In this document: one piece after another, positions 11,208 to 18,795 of the stretch
Numbering within the stretch: position 1 is the first letter of the stretch
How the letters are laid out: the number at the start of each line of letters is the position of its first letter
NCBI RefSeq assembly: GCF_050847355.1
Contig: NZ_CP193755.1
Coordinates: 1 to 64,000, forward strand
Reading direction: 5' to 3'
Source: Limimaricola sp027213785
GTDB lineage: Bacteria; Pseudomonadota; Alphaproteobacteria; Rhodobacterales; Rhodobacteraceae
DNA: 64,000 bases
Notes under the pieces: generated by a model
Seen by the model: the letters and a program-made list of their open reading frames with translations, nothing else
The model's database searches: none
Told to the model about the DNA's origin: nothing
Program-made: the position numbers and the translations under genes

Positions 11208-11525
11208 CGCCCCCGACTTCGCCCCCGCCCTCGAGGAACATCAGTCGTTCATCGGCACCTGAAAGCAGCACGTCCCTCCTGTTCGGGCGATGTAGCACGC
11301 CGCAAACGTACAAACTACTATGGGCGCCGGGCGCGGCAAGGAACTGCTTGATGGGAGACGCGCCCGGACGACCCGATTGGCGAACCGGCCTCGGCCGCCT
11401 TTCACGCGGTCATATCCAAGAAGCGGACATTTATCCCGAATGCTGCGAGGTTCGGCTTTCCGCGTGACCCTCCGGATCATCAGCATCACGCGCGACGGAC
11501 CGATCCGCGCGTCCGATAAGCAGGT
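11208..11525. other. Non-coding region upstream of the HWE kinase gene
   Basis: This 318-base gap lies between the 3' end of the glycosyltransferase gene and the kinase start, both on the minus strand, so it should carry the kinase promoter. I found no convincing gene, hairpin or sigma-factor consensus. Open frames crossing it have no ribosome binding site. Confidence 0.4.
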
Positions 11526-12509
11526 TCAGTCCAGGCTTCCGACCGATTGTAGGTATCGGTGCCGCTCGTCGGGGCCACTCTTGTGCCGAAGCTGCTCCAC
11601 ATGCGCCGCGAGGATCGGCAGATCCTCTGCCGCCCGGGACAGGGAGAACTCGAATGGCTGCCTGCCGCCGCGTGAAAGCCTTGCCAGCATGGCGCTGATC
11701 GGAACCAAGGCCGTGTCGAGCGATGTCGCGGCACCGGTAAGGCGTTCGGCGATCTTGTCCGCCATGCCACTGGGGGCCCGCCCCTCCGGGCGCATTGACG
11801 CCCGAACCACGGCTTCCTCGGCTCGGGCAGGCCGATAGCCCGCCGCCATTACCCGGTCGATCAGGTCGCGGTCCTCGCGGCTTGGCAGAGCGCGGAAACC
11901 ACCGACCGCGCGATAGACCGCCCGGCGTATTCCGAGATTGGCCCCGCCGGCGGTGTTGAGCCCGATCGAGGTCGTTTCGTCCTCCGAGACGAGGCGCGCG
12001 AACTCCATCGAGAGCCGCATGTAATCGTCCTCGATCTGGCCGCCGCGCCGCACCTTCTCGAGCATCTCCGGAGGCAGGTCGTCGAGCCCCTCGATGCGGC
12101 CCAGCACCGCCGGATGCGTCTCGAGCGCGGCTCTCATGGCGCCGATCCAGCCCGGCTCCGCTTGGCAGTCGGCATCGGTGGATAGAAAGGCCGTGGCTTG
12201 CGGGCTGAACCGCATCGCCAGGAGATGCCCGAGCCGACGCGCCCGCCCGACGCCGCCGCGCGGTAACCAAATTTCGCTCAGCATCAGGGCCAGCCCATGC
12301 TGACGGGCGCGGTCGCGGACGATCGCCGCCGTGTCGTCCTCGGTGTTGTTCACGCAGACATGGAAGGCACAATCCCGCCGCCCCTCCTGCGCCGCCAGCG
12401 CATCGAGACAGGCGCCGATGCGCTCGGCCTCGTTGCAGGCGGGGATGACCACCACCGCACCGGCGGTCGCGACCGCGTCGTGGCCGAAGACCTCGCAGAC
12501 CGGTTTCAT
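11526..12509 (-). CDS. Family 2 glycosyltransferase
   Basis: A 327-residue GT-A fold enzyme beginning MKPVCEVFGHDAVATAG. AVVVIPACNEAERIGACLDAL is the nucleotide-sugar-binding start, STDADCQAEPGW supplies the DxD metal motif, and GGANLGIRRAVYRAVGGF precedes an SREDRDLIDRV acceptor/catalytic region. No membrane segments are obvious, so it probably works in the cytosol or on the inner leaflet. Its ATG overlaps the stop of the methyltransferase gene (ATGA), making it the last gene of a coupled four-gene cassette. Donor and acceptor are unknown. Confidence 0.9.
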   Translation of the reverse strand: MKPVCEVFGHDAVATAGAVVVIPACNEAERIGACLDALAAQEGRRDCAFHVCVNNTEDDTAAIVRDRARQHGLALMLSEIWLPRGGVGRARRLGHLLAMRFSPQATAFLSTDADCQAEPGWIGAMRAALETHPAVLGRIEGLDDLPPEMLEKVRRGGQIEDDYMRLSMEFARLVSEDETTSIGLNTAGGANLGIRRAVYRAVGGFRALPSREDRDLIDRVMAAGYRPARAEEAVVRASMRPEGRAPSGMADKIAERLTGAATSLDTALVPISAMLARLSRGGRQPFEFSLSRAAEDLPILAAHVEQLRHKSGPDERHRYLQSVGSLD

Positions 12510-13063
12510 CGCCCTTCCTCCGCCACGTCGATGCGGTAGCGGTCGGTCGAGGTCACGCACCGCAACGCCCTGCGGCTACTGGCGCGGAAAATCTCGAGCG
12601 CTTCCTCTCCCTGAAGCGCATTGCCGCTCGGCCCCAGCCAGGTCACGCAGACCAGATCGGCGGCAGGCCAGCGCCGGTCGATCTGCTGCGCGAGGGCGAC
12701 AAGTCCCGGAGGGTCGAGGAAGTAGAGCACTTCCGACAGCAGCAGCAGGTCATAGTCTCCTCCCGGCAGCGGGGCCGGCAGGAATAGCCGGTGAAAACGC
12801 CCTTCCGGGATAATCTGCCTGGCGGCGTCGAGCGCCGTCTGCACCGCGTCGACACCGGTATAGGCCGCGCAGCGTGGTGCGACATGGCGCGCCAGCTCGC
12901 CATTGCCGCAGCCCAGTTCCAGCGCGGAACGGTAGGTGCGTCGCGGCAAAGCTGCGCAGGTGGCGCGGAACTTGGCCTGCTCGTAGGCGCTGGTGCGAAA
13001 CGACCACGGATCGTCGCCTACAGCGTAGATCCGTTCCAGCTGATCGCATGACACCGCGGTCAT
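12506..13063 (-). CDS. NodS-like SAM-dependent methyltransferase
   Basis: A 185-residue class I methyltransferase. The N-terminal DPWSFRTSAYEQAKF resembles the NodS/Nod-factor N-methyltransferase family, followed by SAM motif I ALELGCGNGELARH, then TGVDAVQTALDAARQ, and motif IV DYDLLLLSEVLYFLDP. NodS methylates the amino group exposed on a sugar after N-deacetylation. The gene sits directly after a PIG-L deacetylase (ATGA overlap), which fits a deacetylate-then-methylate sequence on a common substrate; this is inference. Start ATG 13063. Confidence 0.88.
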   Translation of the reverse strand: MTAVSCDQLERIYAVGDDPWSFRTSAYEQAKFRATCAALPRRTYRSALELGCGNGELARHVAPRCAAYTGVDAVQTALDAARQIIPEGRFHRLFLPAPLPGGDYDLLLLSEVLYFLDPPGLVALAQQIDRRWPAADLVCVTWLGPSGNALQGEEALEIFRASSRRALRCVTSTDRYRIDVAEEGR

Positions 13064-13770
13064 GCCGCCCCCTCGAAGTAGATTTCGTCGCCGGTTTCGA
13101 ATTGCGTGCGGAAGGATTCGGGCAGGACGAAGCCGTCGGGATCGTCCTGCACCACCTGCCCGAGTTGGCTGCGATGCGCGGCGATGGCCGCGGCCTTTGC
13201 CTCGCGCGATGCGGAGATGTCGAAGCGATGCTCGATGCGATGCGGCAGGCGTGCCCGGTAGGAGGGATCGTGCCAGCCCGACCAGACGGGATAGAACAGC
13301 AGCCGCGTGCCCGCGCGCAGGGCGGCGATGCGGGCAATCTCGGCCGTGGCCTCGTGATCGCAATGCGGGTCGGTCGGGGCGGGCGCGATGAGAACCCGGG
13401 CAGCTGCCGCATGAATGATTTCCACTACCGCTTCGGCGATTTCGTCGAAGCGGTGTGCGAGCCCGGCCATGCCCGCATCGGGCAACCCGAGCCGGGTAAC
13501 GCGGGCCGGATCGCCGCCGAGCGCCGCGATCGCTGCCTCGAGTTCGCGCGCCCGCAGCCCGGCCAGCCGCGCCCGGGGCCATTCGAGAGACCCCGGATGC
13601 GAGGCACCGCCATCTGTCATGCAGATCACACGCGCGCCCGGTCCCGCGAAGGCCTTGGCCAGCAGCGCGCCGCAGCCCAGCGACTCGTCATCGGGATGCG
13701 GCGCGAGCACGACCGGAGGGCGGCCCTCGGTCAGGTCATGGAGGTTCGCCTTGCGCATGAGATCAGCCAT
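13060..13770 (-). CDS. PIG-L (LmbE-like) family N-deacetylase
   Basis: A 236-residue zinc-dependent deacetylase. It carries the diagnostic PVVLAPHPDDESLGCGALL motif near residues 19-37 and the later metal-ligand region APAPTDPHCDHEAT. Family members remove N-acetyl groups from GlcNAc-linked substrates such as GlcNAc-phosphatidylinositol, mycothiol or bacillithiol precursors, and antibiotic cores. It overlaps the acyl-CoA dehydrogenase-like gene upstream by 8 bases and the methyltransferase gene downstream by ATGA. The substrate is unknown. Confidence 0.92.
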   Translation of the reverse strand: MADLMRKANLHDLTEGRPPVVLAPHPDDESLGCGALLAKAFAGPGARVICMTDGGASHPGSLEWPRARLAGLRARELEAAIAALGGDPARVTRLGLPDAGMAGLAHRFDEIAEAVVEIIHAAAARVLIAPAPTDPHCDHEATAEIARIAALRAGTRLLFYPVWSGWHDPSYRARLPHRIEHRFDISASREAKAAAIAAHRSQLGQVVQDDPDGFVLPESFRTQFETGDEIYFEGAA

Positions 13771-14827
13771 CGAGCCAGTCTCCCAACGGCCTGTTCCCCA
13801 TCAGAAATGCGCGCCCGACCTTCACCGAGAAGGCGTCTCGCGCCGCCTGGCGCATGTAGCAGGCGAGGTCGCGGGCCATGCGTCCGACCCGGTCCGCTTC
13901 GTCGAACATCGACAGGCCCACCGAGCGCTCGACCGCCGCGATCGCGTCTTGGCCGATCTCCTCGCCGAGAAGCCGCACCGACAGCGAACGCGTCGCGGCC
14001 ACTTCCGGCGCCGCGATCCCTTCGTCTCCGCAGGCGATCTCACCGGCGCGCAGGATGGCGGGCCAGGCCGAGACCACGCGGCCGGCGATCGGCGCCAGCC
14101 GCAACAGATGCGCTTCGGCTTCCTCCTGACCGCGAGCCCGCAACGCATCGGACGCCCGTTCCAGCAGCCCCACGATCCCGCCCAGCGTCACGGCGGCGAT
14201 ACGCCAGGTGCCGCCGAGGAAATGCGGCTCACGCGTGTAGACATCCGGCCCGCCGAGCGGCCGCCCCGGCAGCCCTTCGCAATCGAAGCCTCCGGAGCGG
14301 CTGTCCTGCATGCCGGACATGCGCCAGGCGCCCGGATCATGGCGCGTCGCATCCCGGGCATCGACAATGAACAGCCGCTGCCCTTCCGGTGATGCCGCAC
14401 TCACGATGGCGCGGTCGACATGGCCCAGCCCGGAGGCAAAGCGCTTGGCACCCGAGAGCCGATCGCCGGTTTCCGTGACGGATTTGGCACCGTCGGCGCC
14501 CCATACCCCGAACAGCCATCCCGCCTCCATCTGCGCCCGGCATTCCGACCGTAGCTCCGGGTCGGCATAGGTCTCGATGAGGTGGCGGGCATTCACATGG
14601 CCCTCGTAGAGCCGGCCGAGCGACAGGTCGGCCTCACCGATCCGGCGCATGGCCCGCGCCGCGGCTTTCCAGTCCGCTGCCTCAAGAAGGCCGGCACAGC
14701 GCAGAAGATGTACCGCTTCATCGAAATCACGCTGCGCCGCCTGCTCCAGACGCGACTGCAAGGACCGGTCAACACCGCCCTCATCGGGCGCGCCTCGTCT
14801 CGGCTCTTTTTCGAATTGTCGAGGCAT
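13763..14827 (-). CDS. Acyl-CoA dehydrogenase-like flavoprotein
   Basis: A 354-residue protein related to acyl-CoA dehydrogenases. Recognisable stretches are the N-terminal helical region ending RRIGEADLSLGRLYEGHVNA, the beta domain FGVWGADGAKSVTETGDRLSGAKRFASG, and a C-terminal four-helix region with a YMRQAARDAFSVKVGR-like end. It is shorter than typical dehydrogenases (about 380), and I could not identify a secure catalytic glutamate, so the activity may differ. ATG 14827 (MPRQFEKEP) is chosen because upstream in-frame sequence is not protein-like. It is the first gene of the cassette; a GGAAC-type promoter candidate lies just upstream. Confidence 0.8.
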   Translation of the reverse strand: MPRQFEKEPRRGAPDEGGVDRSLQSRLEQAAQRDFDEAVHLLRCAGLLEAADWKAAARAMRRIGEADLSLGRLYEGHVNARHLIETYADPELRSECRAQMEAGWLFGVWGADGAKSVTETGDRLSGAKRFASGLGHVDRAIVSAASPEGQRLFIVDARDATRHDPGAWRMSGMQDSRSGGFDCEGLPGRPLGGPDVYTREPHFLGGTWRIAAVTLGGIVGLLERASDALRARGQEEAEAHLLRLAPIAGRVVSAWPAILRAGEIACGDEGIAAPEVAATRSLSVRLLGEEIGQDAIAAVERSVGLSMFDEADRVGRMARDLACYMRQAARDAFSVKVGRAFLMGNRPLGDWLDG

Positions 14828-14857
14828 GGCAGGTTTCGATGCTTCCTTTGCCGCAAC

Positions 14858-14883
14858 AACCTGCGGGGGGAGCCACCAGTTCC
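14858..14883 (-). promoter_or_regulatory. Possible EcfG-type (general stress) promoter
   Basis: On the minus strand the sequence reads GGAAC, 17 bases, then GGTT, close to the alphaproteobacterial general-stress sigma factor consensus GGAAC-N16/17-CGTT. It lies about 30 bases upstream of the acyl-CoA dehydrogenase-like gene, a suitable distance. One of the four -10 bases differs from consensus, and short motifs like this arise by chance. Confidence 0.35.
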
Positions 14884-14999
14884 TAAGCCCGAATGACGCG
14901 GGAAACGCTGTGCCGAAGGAGATGAATGGCCGTGGGCGAAAGCCCTGCCGGCGGGCTGAGTTCCCGCGCTCGGGACCATCGCCGGGCACCACCCATACC

Positions 15000-15042
15000 C
15001 GCTCTCGTTGGATCGCGAGAGCCGACCGCCGCTCTCGTTGGA
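15000..15042. repeat. Direct repeat with internal hairpin
   Basis: CGCTCTCGTTGGA occurs twice with a 30-base period (15000-15012 and 15030-15042). The first GCTCTCG (15001-15007) can also pair with CGAGAGC (15016-15022) across an 8-base loop. One period of about three helical turns would suit a dimeric regulator on one DNA face; alternatively it is a 5' leader structure. Confidence 0.5.
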
Positions 15043-15309
15043 CAGGACGAAGCGGATCGGCTCGGCGTTTCTTCCGATGGGCCACCGCATTGGAGAGGAA
15101 GGCAGCCCCCCCTGCGGGATGGTCAGGAACCGCTCCCCATGCGTTCGACCCGTGATGGCGAACAAGCCGCAGGAGGATGAGGAGGAGAGCGCCTCTCCGG
15201 GGCCTTGAAAGCCGCCTCGGGATCGGCTGGAGATGCGTGGACGGAGATATGCCCCCTGCGGGGAACCGGGCCTGATAGACGCGCCCACGGCAGGCACTAT
15301 CTTCCTGCC

Positions 15310-15795
15310 ATGGATCTCACGAACCTTCTCGGCGACGCCTCGTCGGACCTGACGGCCTTTCAGCTGGGCCTGCGAGCCATTGTGGTCTTCGTTTTCGCCG
15401 TCGCCCTGTTCCGCCTCCTGCCCCGGAAGTCGCTTGCCAACACCTCGGTCATCGACGTGGTGCTGACCGTGCTGATCGGCTCCAGCTTGAGCCGCGCTTT
15501 GACGGGTAATGCTCCGCTTGGGCCCGTGATGGTGGCCTGCATTGTCCTTGGGGGGCTCTGGGTCGCGATGGGCTGGCTCGCGATCCACAGCGAGGTGTTC
15601 TCACGGCTGTTGAAGGGAAGGCCTCTCGAAGTGATCCGAAACGGGACGGTGGACGAAGCCGTGCTACGTCATGCCCAGATGGGACGGCGTGATCTTGAGC
15701 AGAAGATCCGTGGTCAGGGATATGCCCGTATCGAAGATGTGCCGCTGGCCTATATCGAGAGAAACGGCTCGGTCTCGGTGGTGTCCGATGATTGA
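15310..15795 (+). CDS. DUF421 (YetF-like) membrane protein
   Basis: A 161-residue protein with three predicted membrane helices in the first half (around LGLRAIVVFVFAVALF, IDVVLTVLIGSSL and MVACIVLGGLWVAMGWLAI). A cytoplasmic domain follows, containing GRPLEVIRNGTVDEAVLRHAQM and ending in YIERNGSVSVVSDD, the standard DUF421 architecture. The molecular function is not established; homologues are often stress- or sporulation-associated. ATG 15310 places the first helix properly. It stands alone on the plus strand, divergent from the four-gene cassette. Confidence 0.88.
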   Translation: MDLTNLLGDASSDLTAFQLGLRAIVVFVFAVALFRLLPRKSLANTSVIDVVLTVLIGSSLSRALTGNAPLGPVMVACIVLGGLWVAMGWLAIHSEVFSRLLKGRPLEVIRNGTVDEAVLRHAQMGRRDLEQKIRGQGYARIEDVPLAYIERNGSVSVVSDD

Positions 15796-16297
15796 CTGCA
15801 GGCATCCAACCAAGACCTTCACCGCGGCCCGAATCTGGAAGCGGATCGAAGGCAGGCAGCGCCGAATGATCGAAGTTGGAAGCCTGTCACTTCGTCCATG
15901 CTGGCACGGGCAAGGGGCCTTGGGTCATATACGGATTGGAGACGGGATAATGGATGCGGGGCGCCTTCAAGCCCGAGCCGTGCTCCGGTTGAAGCATCCT
16001 GGTCTTTCCGGAAATAGGCTTTCGTGCCGGTTGGGGGATGCGGGAATGCTCTAGACCACGGCCGCGGGAGGCATCACGCGTCTGGAGCGAATGTCCCAAC
16101 CGAGGCCGAAGGTACCATCGCATCGACCCGCAGTGTCGTAGGGTCGATGCTGGGCATCGCTACCGATTTCTGCCCGGCGGGCCGGGGCCGGTTCCGTAAG
16201 GTTCGGGGCCATGGCTCTGGATCGGCCCTTCAAGTGAACTAATTTTCGATCTCAGCGATTGGCCATGGCGTATGCGACCGAGACGGATGGGTGAGAG
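15796..16297. other. Non-coding region upstream of the LOV kinase gene
   Basis: This 502-base gap contains no convincing gene. Its most distinct element is a perfect long inverted repeat at 16120-16150 (listed separately). A GGCCATGG sequence also occurs twice (near 16207 and 16261). I see no clear terminator for the DUF421 gene and no strong sigma70 promoter. Confidence 0.45.
16120..16150. repeat. Perfect 10-base-pair inverted repeat upstream of the LOV kinase
   Basis: GCATCGACCC (16120-16129) and GGGTCGATGC (16141-16150) are perfect inverted copies around the 11-base spacer GCAGTGTCGTA. There is no U-tract, so terminator function is doubtful. The size and symmetry fit either an operator for a dimeric regulator or a stable mRNA leader hairpin. 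Confidence 0.6.
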
Positions 16298-17383
16298 ATG
16301 AGCGATCAGGCGCATCGGACGGCAAGTGATCGGGAAACCGAGCGCGGGAACGACTTCGATCGGGCCCGCGAGCAGGCGCAGCGCATGCAGATCCACGCCG
16401 AATCCGGGGTGCTGTTCGAGCAGGCGATGGCGCAGACGCGCATGGCGATCTGCCTGGCCGACCCCAACCAGGAAGATCAGCCGATCGTCTTCGTCAACCG
16501 CGCCTTCCGCGAGCTGACCGGCTATGAGGAGGACGAGATCGTCGGCCGCAACTGCCGGTTCCTGCAGGGCCCCGGGACCGACCCGGCGCAGGTGCGCAAG
16601 CTGCGCGAGGCGATCGCCTCCGAGGACGTGGTGGTGGTGGAGCTGCTGAACTACCGCAAGGATGGCAGCACCTTCTGGAACGCGCTGCATCTGGGGCCGA
16701 TCTACAACGAGGACGGCTCGGTCCGCTATCTCTTCGGCTCGCAATGGGACGTGACCGATGTCCATGCGGCGCGGGCCGACGAGAAGCACGCGCGGATGAT
16801 GGAGCGCGAGATCAGCCACCGCATGAAGAACATGTTCGCGGTGATCTCCTCGATCGTCACCATGACCGGCAAGCTCGACGGGGCCGAGGGGCTGGCCGAG
16901 AAGATCAACGCGCGGATCAGGTCGCTGGGCCGCGCGCACGAGGCGATGCTCGAGGTCTCCTTCACCGAAGGGCCGACCGATCCGCGCAAGCTGTTCGAGG
17001 ATCTCCTGACCCCCTATGCGCCGCAGGGGCGGGACAGCCTGACGCTGAGCGGGGGCAAGGTGCCGCTCGACAGCAACGTGGTCTCGGTGCTGGCGCTGAC
17101 GCTGCACGAGCTGGCGATCAACGCGGTCAAGCATGGGGCCTTCGCCGCGCAGGAGGGGCACGTGTCGCTGGAATGGCAGGTGATCGACGGTTCCGATGGA
17201 GACGGGCGGCTGCGGCTGCTCTGGACCGAGACCGGCGGTGCCGATCCGGGCCCCGGGCCGGAGCGCTACGGTGTCGGCATGACGATCATCGGTCGAATGC
17301 TCGCCATGGGCGAGGGCGAGATCCGCTACGACTGGCGCGCCGAGGGGTTGCGCGTCGACATCCAATTCCCGACCAGTATCTGA
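16298..17383 (+). CDS. Blue-light LOV-domain HWE histidine kinase
   Basis: A 361-residue soluble kinase. The LOV (PAS) domain spans about 40-155, with the flavin-binding signature GRNCRFLQG containing photoactive C86, the preceding FVNRAFRELTGY, and a C-terminal FGSQWDVT holding the conserved glutamine Q149. The HWE transmitter follows: H174 in REISHRMKN, HELAINAVKHG from 270, WTE at 309-311, and a G-box region YGVGMTI. Such proteins form a cysteinyl-FMN adduct in blue light, which changes autophosphorylation; relatives include Caulobacter LovK and Brucella LOV-HK. The receiver-only gene 7 bases downstream completes a LovK/LovR-like pair. Confidence 0.94.
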   Translation: MSDQAHRTASDRETERGNDFDRAREQAQRMQIHAESGVLFEQAMAQTRMAICLADPNQEDQPIVFVNRAFRELTGYEEDEIVGRNCRFLQGPGTDPAQVRKLREAIASEDVVVVELLNYRKDGSTFWNALHLGPIYNEDGSVRYLFGSQWDVTDVHAARADEKHARMMEREISHRMKNMFAVISSIVTMTGKLDGAEGLAEKINARIRSLGRAHEAMLEVSFTEGPTDPRKLFEDLLTPYAPQGRDSLTLSGGKVPLDSNVVSVLALTLHELAINAVKHGAFAAQEGHVSLEWQVIDGSDGDGRLRLLWTETGGADPGPGPERYGVGMTIIGRMLAMGEGEIRYDWRAEGLRVDIQFPTSI

Positions 17384-17390
17384 GGCTGTA

Positions 17391-17789
17391 ATGAACATGA
17401 TGGACCGCTCGACCGATGCCGGCCGCGCCAGCCTTTCGGGCAAGACCATCCTCGTGGTCGAGGACGAGGTGCTGATCGCGATGGACATCAACGAGAGCCT
17501 AGAAGAGGCGGGCGCGCGGGTGGTCTATGGCCGCAACCTGCGACAGGGGCTCGAGCGGGTGGAACAGCCGATCGACGTCGCCCTGCTCGACGTCTCGCTC
17601 GGGCATTCGGAGACCTGCCTTCCGATCGTCGAGAGGTTGCGGGCGCGGGGCGTGCCCTTCGTGCTGCATTCGGGCGATGTGCAGCGCCTCGGCGAGACGA
17701 TCACCAATATCGGCGCGCCGGTACTGGAAAAACCCTGCGACCTCGCCGTGATCCGGCGCGCCTTGGTCGAGGCGCTCGCGACCGTCTGA
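17391..17789 (+). CDS. Receiver-only response regulator (LovR-like)
   Basis: A 132-residue single REC domain: VVEDEV acidic pocket (22-27), phospho-acceptor D67 in ALLDVSLG, and switch lysine K114 in LEKP. There is no output domain. It lies 7 bases after the LOV kinase gene and is surely co-transcribed. By analogy with LovR it could drain phosphate from the kinase and so modulate the general stress response, but the rest of that pathway (PhyR, NepR, EcfG) is not in this window. Confidence 0.9.
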   Translation: MNMMDRSTDAGRASLSGKTILVVEDEVLIAMDINESLEEAGARVVYGRNLRQGLERVEQPIDVALLDVSLGHSETCLPIVERLRARGVPFVLHSGDVQRLGETITNIGAPVLEKPCDLAVIRRALVEALATV

Positions 17790-18176
17790 GCGTTCGGACG
17801 AATCGCGCTTTCGCTCAGCTGCAACTCGCGGTTATCCCGATCAGCGAAACGAAATTCCTTATGGTTGAGTTGCCCGTTTTCATTTCGCGGCATTCGCCGG
17901 CAAATGTCATTGCAATCGTTCCGCGAAAACCAACCTGCTGACAAAAACTTAGAGTGCAGCGTCCTGCGGACCGGGCATAACAATGTTACAGAAATTCAGC
18001 CTCGAATGGTCGCATTGTTGCGAAATTCGCCAAAAAATAGTAGTTTGAGCCTACCGATGACGCAGCGTAAGCCTATTTAAGCGGCGTTGCCTTCGGTTCA
18101 TTCACCGTTAGATGGCTTTCCCCCGGTCACGCGTCGGAACGGGGAAGTCGTCCTTTAATAAATGATTGGAAACGCC
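17790..18176. other. AT-richer non-coding region upstream of two small secreted proteins
   Basis: This 387-base stretch is noticeably richer in A+T than its surroundings (for example GCCAAAAAATAGTAG near 18030). No recognisable gene, terminator or DnaA-box cluster is present. It most likely holds the promoter and leader for the small secreted proteins at 18177 and 18482; alternatively it is a remnant of acquired DNA. Confidence 0.4.
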
Positions 18177-18452
18177 ATGAAAACGTTGCTTCTGGCGAGC
18201 GGTCTGTTTTGTGCCGCTCTGATAATTCCATCTTTATCCTCGGGCCAAATGGCAGCGCAGAAAACTCCGACCTATTTCGACGGCGTCATCTCCAAGCTCA
18301 CGGAAAATGGCTATCGCGACGCCCGGCTCGTCAATGCGGAGGCGCGCCGGATCGTCGCCTTCGACGCCACGGGCAGCGAGGTATCACTGACCATTCATCC
18401 GCGCGATGGGAGCATCGAGACCTGGGACTACGTCAGGCTGCTCGACCGTTGA
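18177..18452 (+). CDS. Small secreted PepSY-like protein
   Basis: A 91-residue protein with a signal peptide (MKTLLLASGLFCAALIIPSL) followed by one PepSY-like domain. YFDGVISKLTENGYRDARLV matches the helix with the Gly-Tyr turn, and IVAFDATGSEVSLTIHPRDG matches the beta-hairpin ending in DGxI. PepSY domains are periplasmic regulators of proteases or metal-linked systems. ATG 18177 is chosen over 18162 because GGAAA precedes it and it gives a clean signal peptide. It is followed by another small secreted protein, probably in one transcript. Confidence 0.75.
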   Translation: MKTLLLASGLFCAALIIPSLSSGQMAAQKTPTYFDGVISKLTENGYRDARLVNAEARRIVAFDATGSEVSLTIHPRDGSIETWDYVRLLDR

Positions 18453-18481
18453 TCGATCAAGGCGCAAGGGAGGAAACTAAT

Positions 18482-18742
18482 ATGAAATCGACCATTCGCA
18501 TCACCATCGTGATCGGCCTGCTGGTCGCGGGCTCGATCGCCAGCGCGCAGGCGGCGCGGGTGCCGCAGCGCGTTCAGGACTTCGCCAGCCTCGGCTGGAC
18601 GATAACGGGTCATCTGGGACAGTCGGAGGGGCAGGAACGGATGCTGGTCCGCGATTCCGAAGGGCAGGAACGGGTCGCGGTGCTGCACTCCTATTCGGGT
18701 CTCGTCACCTTCGAGAAACTGCCGCATCCGGCGGAACGCTGA
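18482..18742 (+). CDS. Small secreted protein of unknown function
   Basis: An 86-residue protein with a clear signal peptide (MKSTIRITIVIGLLVAGSIA, cleavage probably after AQA), then a mature part of about 60 residues. Its repeated SEGQER segments (residues about 46-50 and 58-62) suggest two related beta-hairpins. I do not recognise the family. AGGGAGGAAAC lies upstream of the start. It is 29 bases downstream of the PepSY-like gene, and a strong terminator follows at 18761. Confidence 0.7.
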   Translation: MKSTIRITIVIGLLVAGSIASAQAARVPQRVQDFASLGWTITGHLGQSEGQERMLVRDSEGQERVAVLHSYSGLVTFEKLPHPAER

Positions 18743-18760
18743 ACCGGTCCCGCAGCGAAA

Positions 18761-18787
18761 GAGGGGCGGCCGGGAGGGCCGCCCCTC
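18761..18787. terminator. Bidirectional terminator between convergent genes
   Basis: GAGGGGCGGCC and GGCCGCCCCTC form a perfect 11-base-pair stem with a 5-base loop (18772-18776), between the plus-strand secreted protein gene and the minus-strand asd gene. Only short A/T runs flank it (GAAA before), so it is a GC-rich terminator. Confidence 0.75.
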
Positions 18788-18795
18788 GGGACGTC

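Larger units (their letters stand above)
14828..15309. other. Divergent intergenic region between the cassette and the DUF421 gene
   Basis: This 482-base region separates the minus-strand cassette from the plus-strand DUF421 gene. It contains a candidate alternative-sigma promoter at 14858-14883, a GNRA-loop hairpin GGGCGAAAGCCC at 14934-14945, and a direct-repeat/hairpin element at 15000-15042. Open frames across it are not convincing; the one from 14922 has AAGGAG directly abutting the start codon. Confidence 0.5.

Noticed and set aside
14828..15085. N-terminal extension of the acyl-CoA dehydrogenase-like gene to ATG 15085
   Set aside because: The extra residues are Arg/Pro-rich and unlike any flavoprotein N-terminus; the protein-like sequence begins near MPRQFEKEP at 14827.
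14922..15155. A small plus-strand frame with AAGGAG just before ATG
   Set aside because: The Shine-Dalgarno touches the start codon, leaving no usable spacing, and the product is an Arg-rich random-looking sequence overlapping the repeat element.
17865..18080. A 71-codon frame in the AT-rich region after the LOV regulator
   Set aside because: It starts with TTG and no Shine-Dalgarno, and the peptide shows no domain or signal. The region is better read as a promoter/leader.
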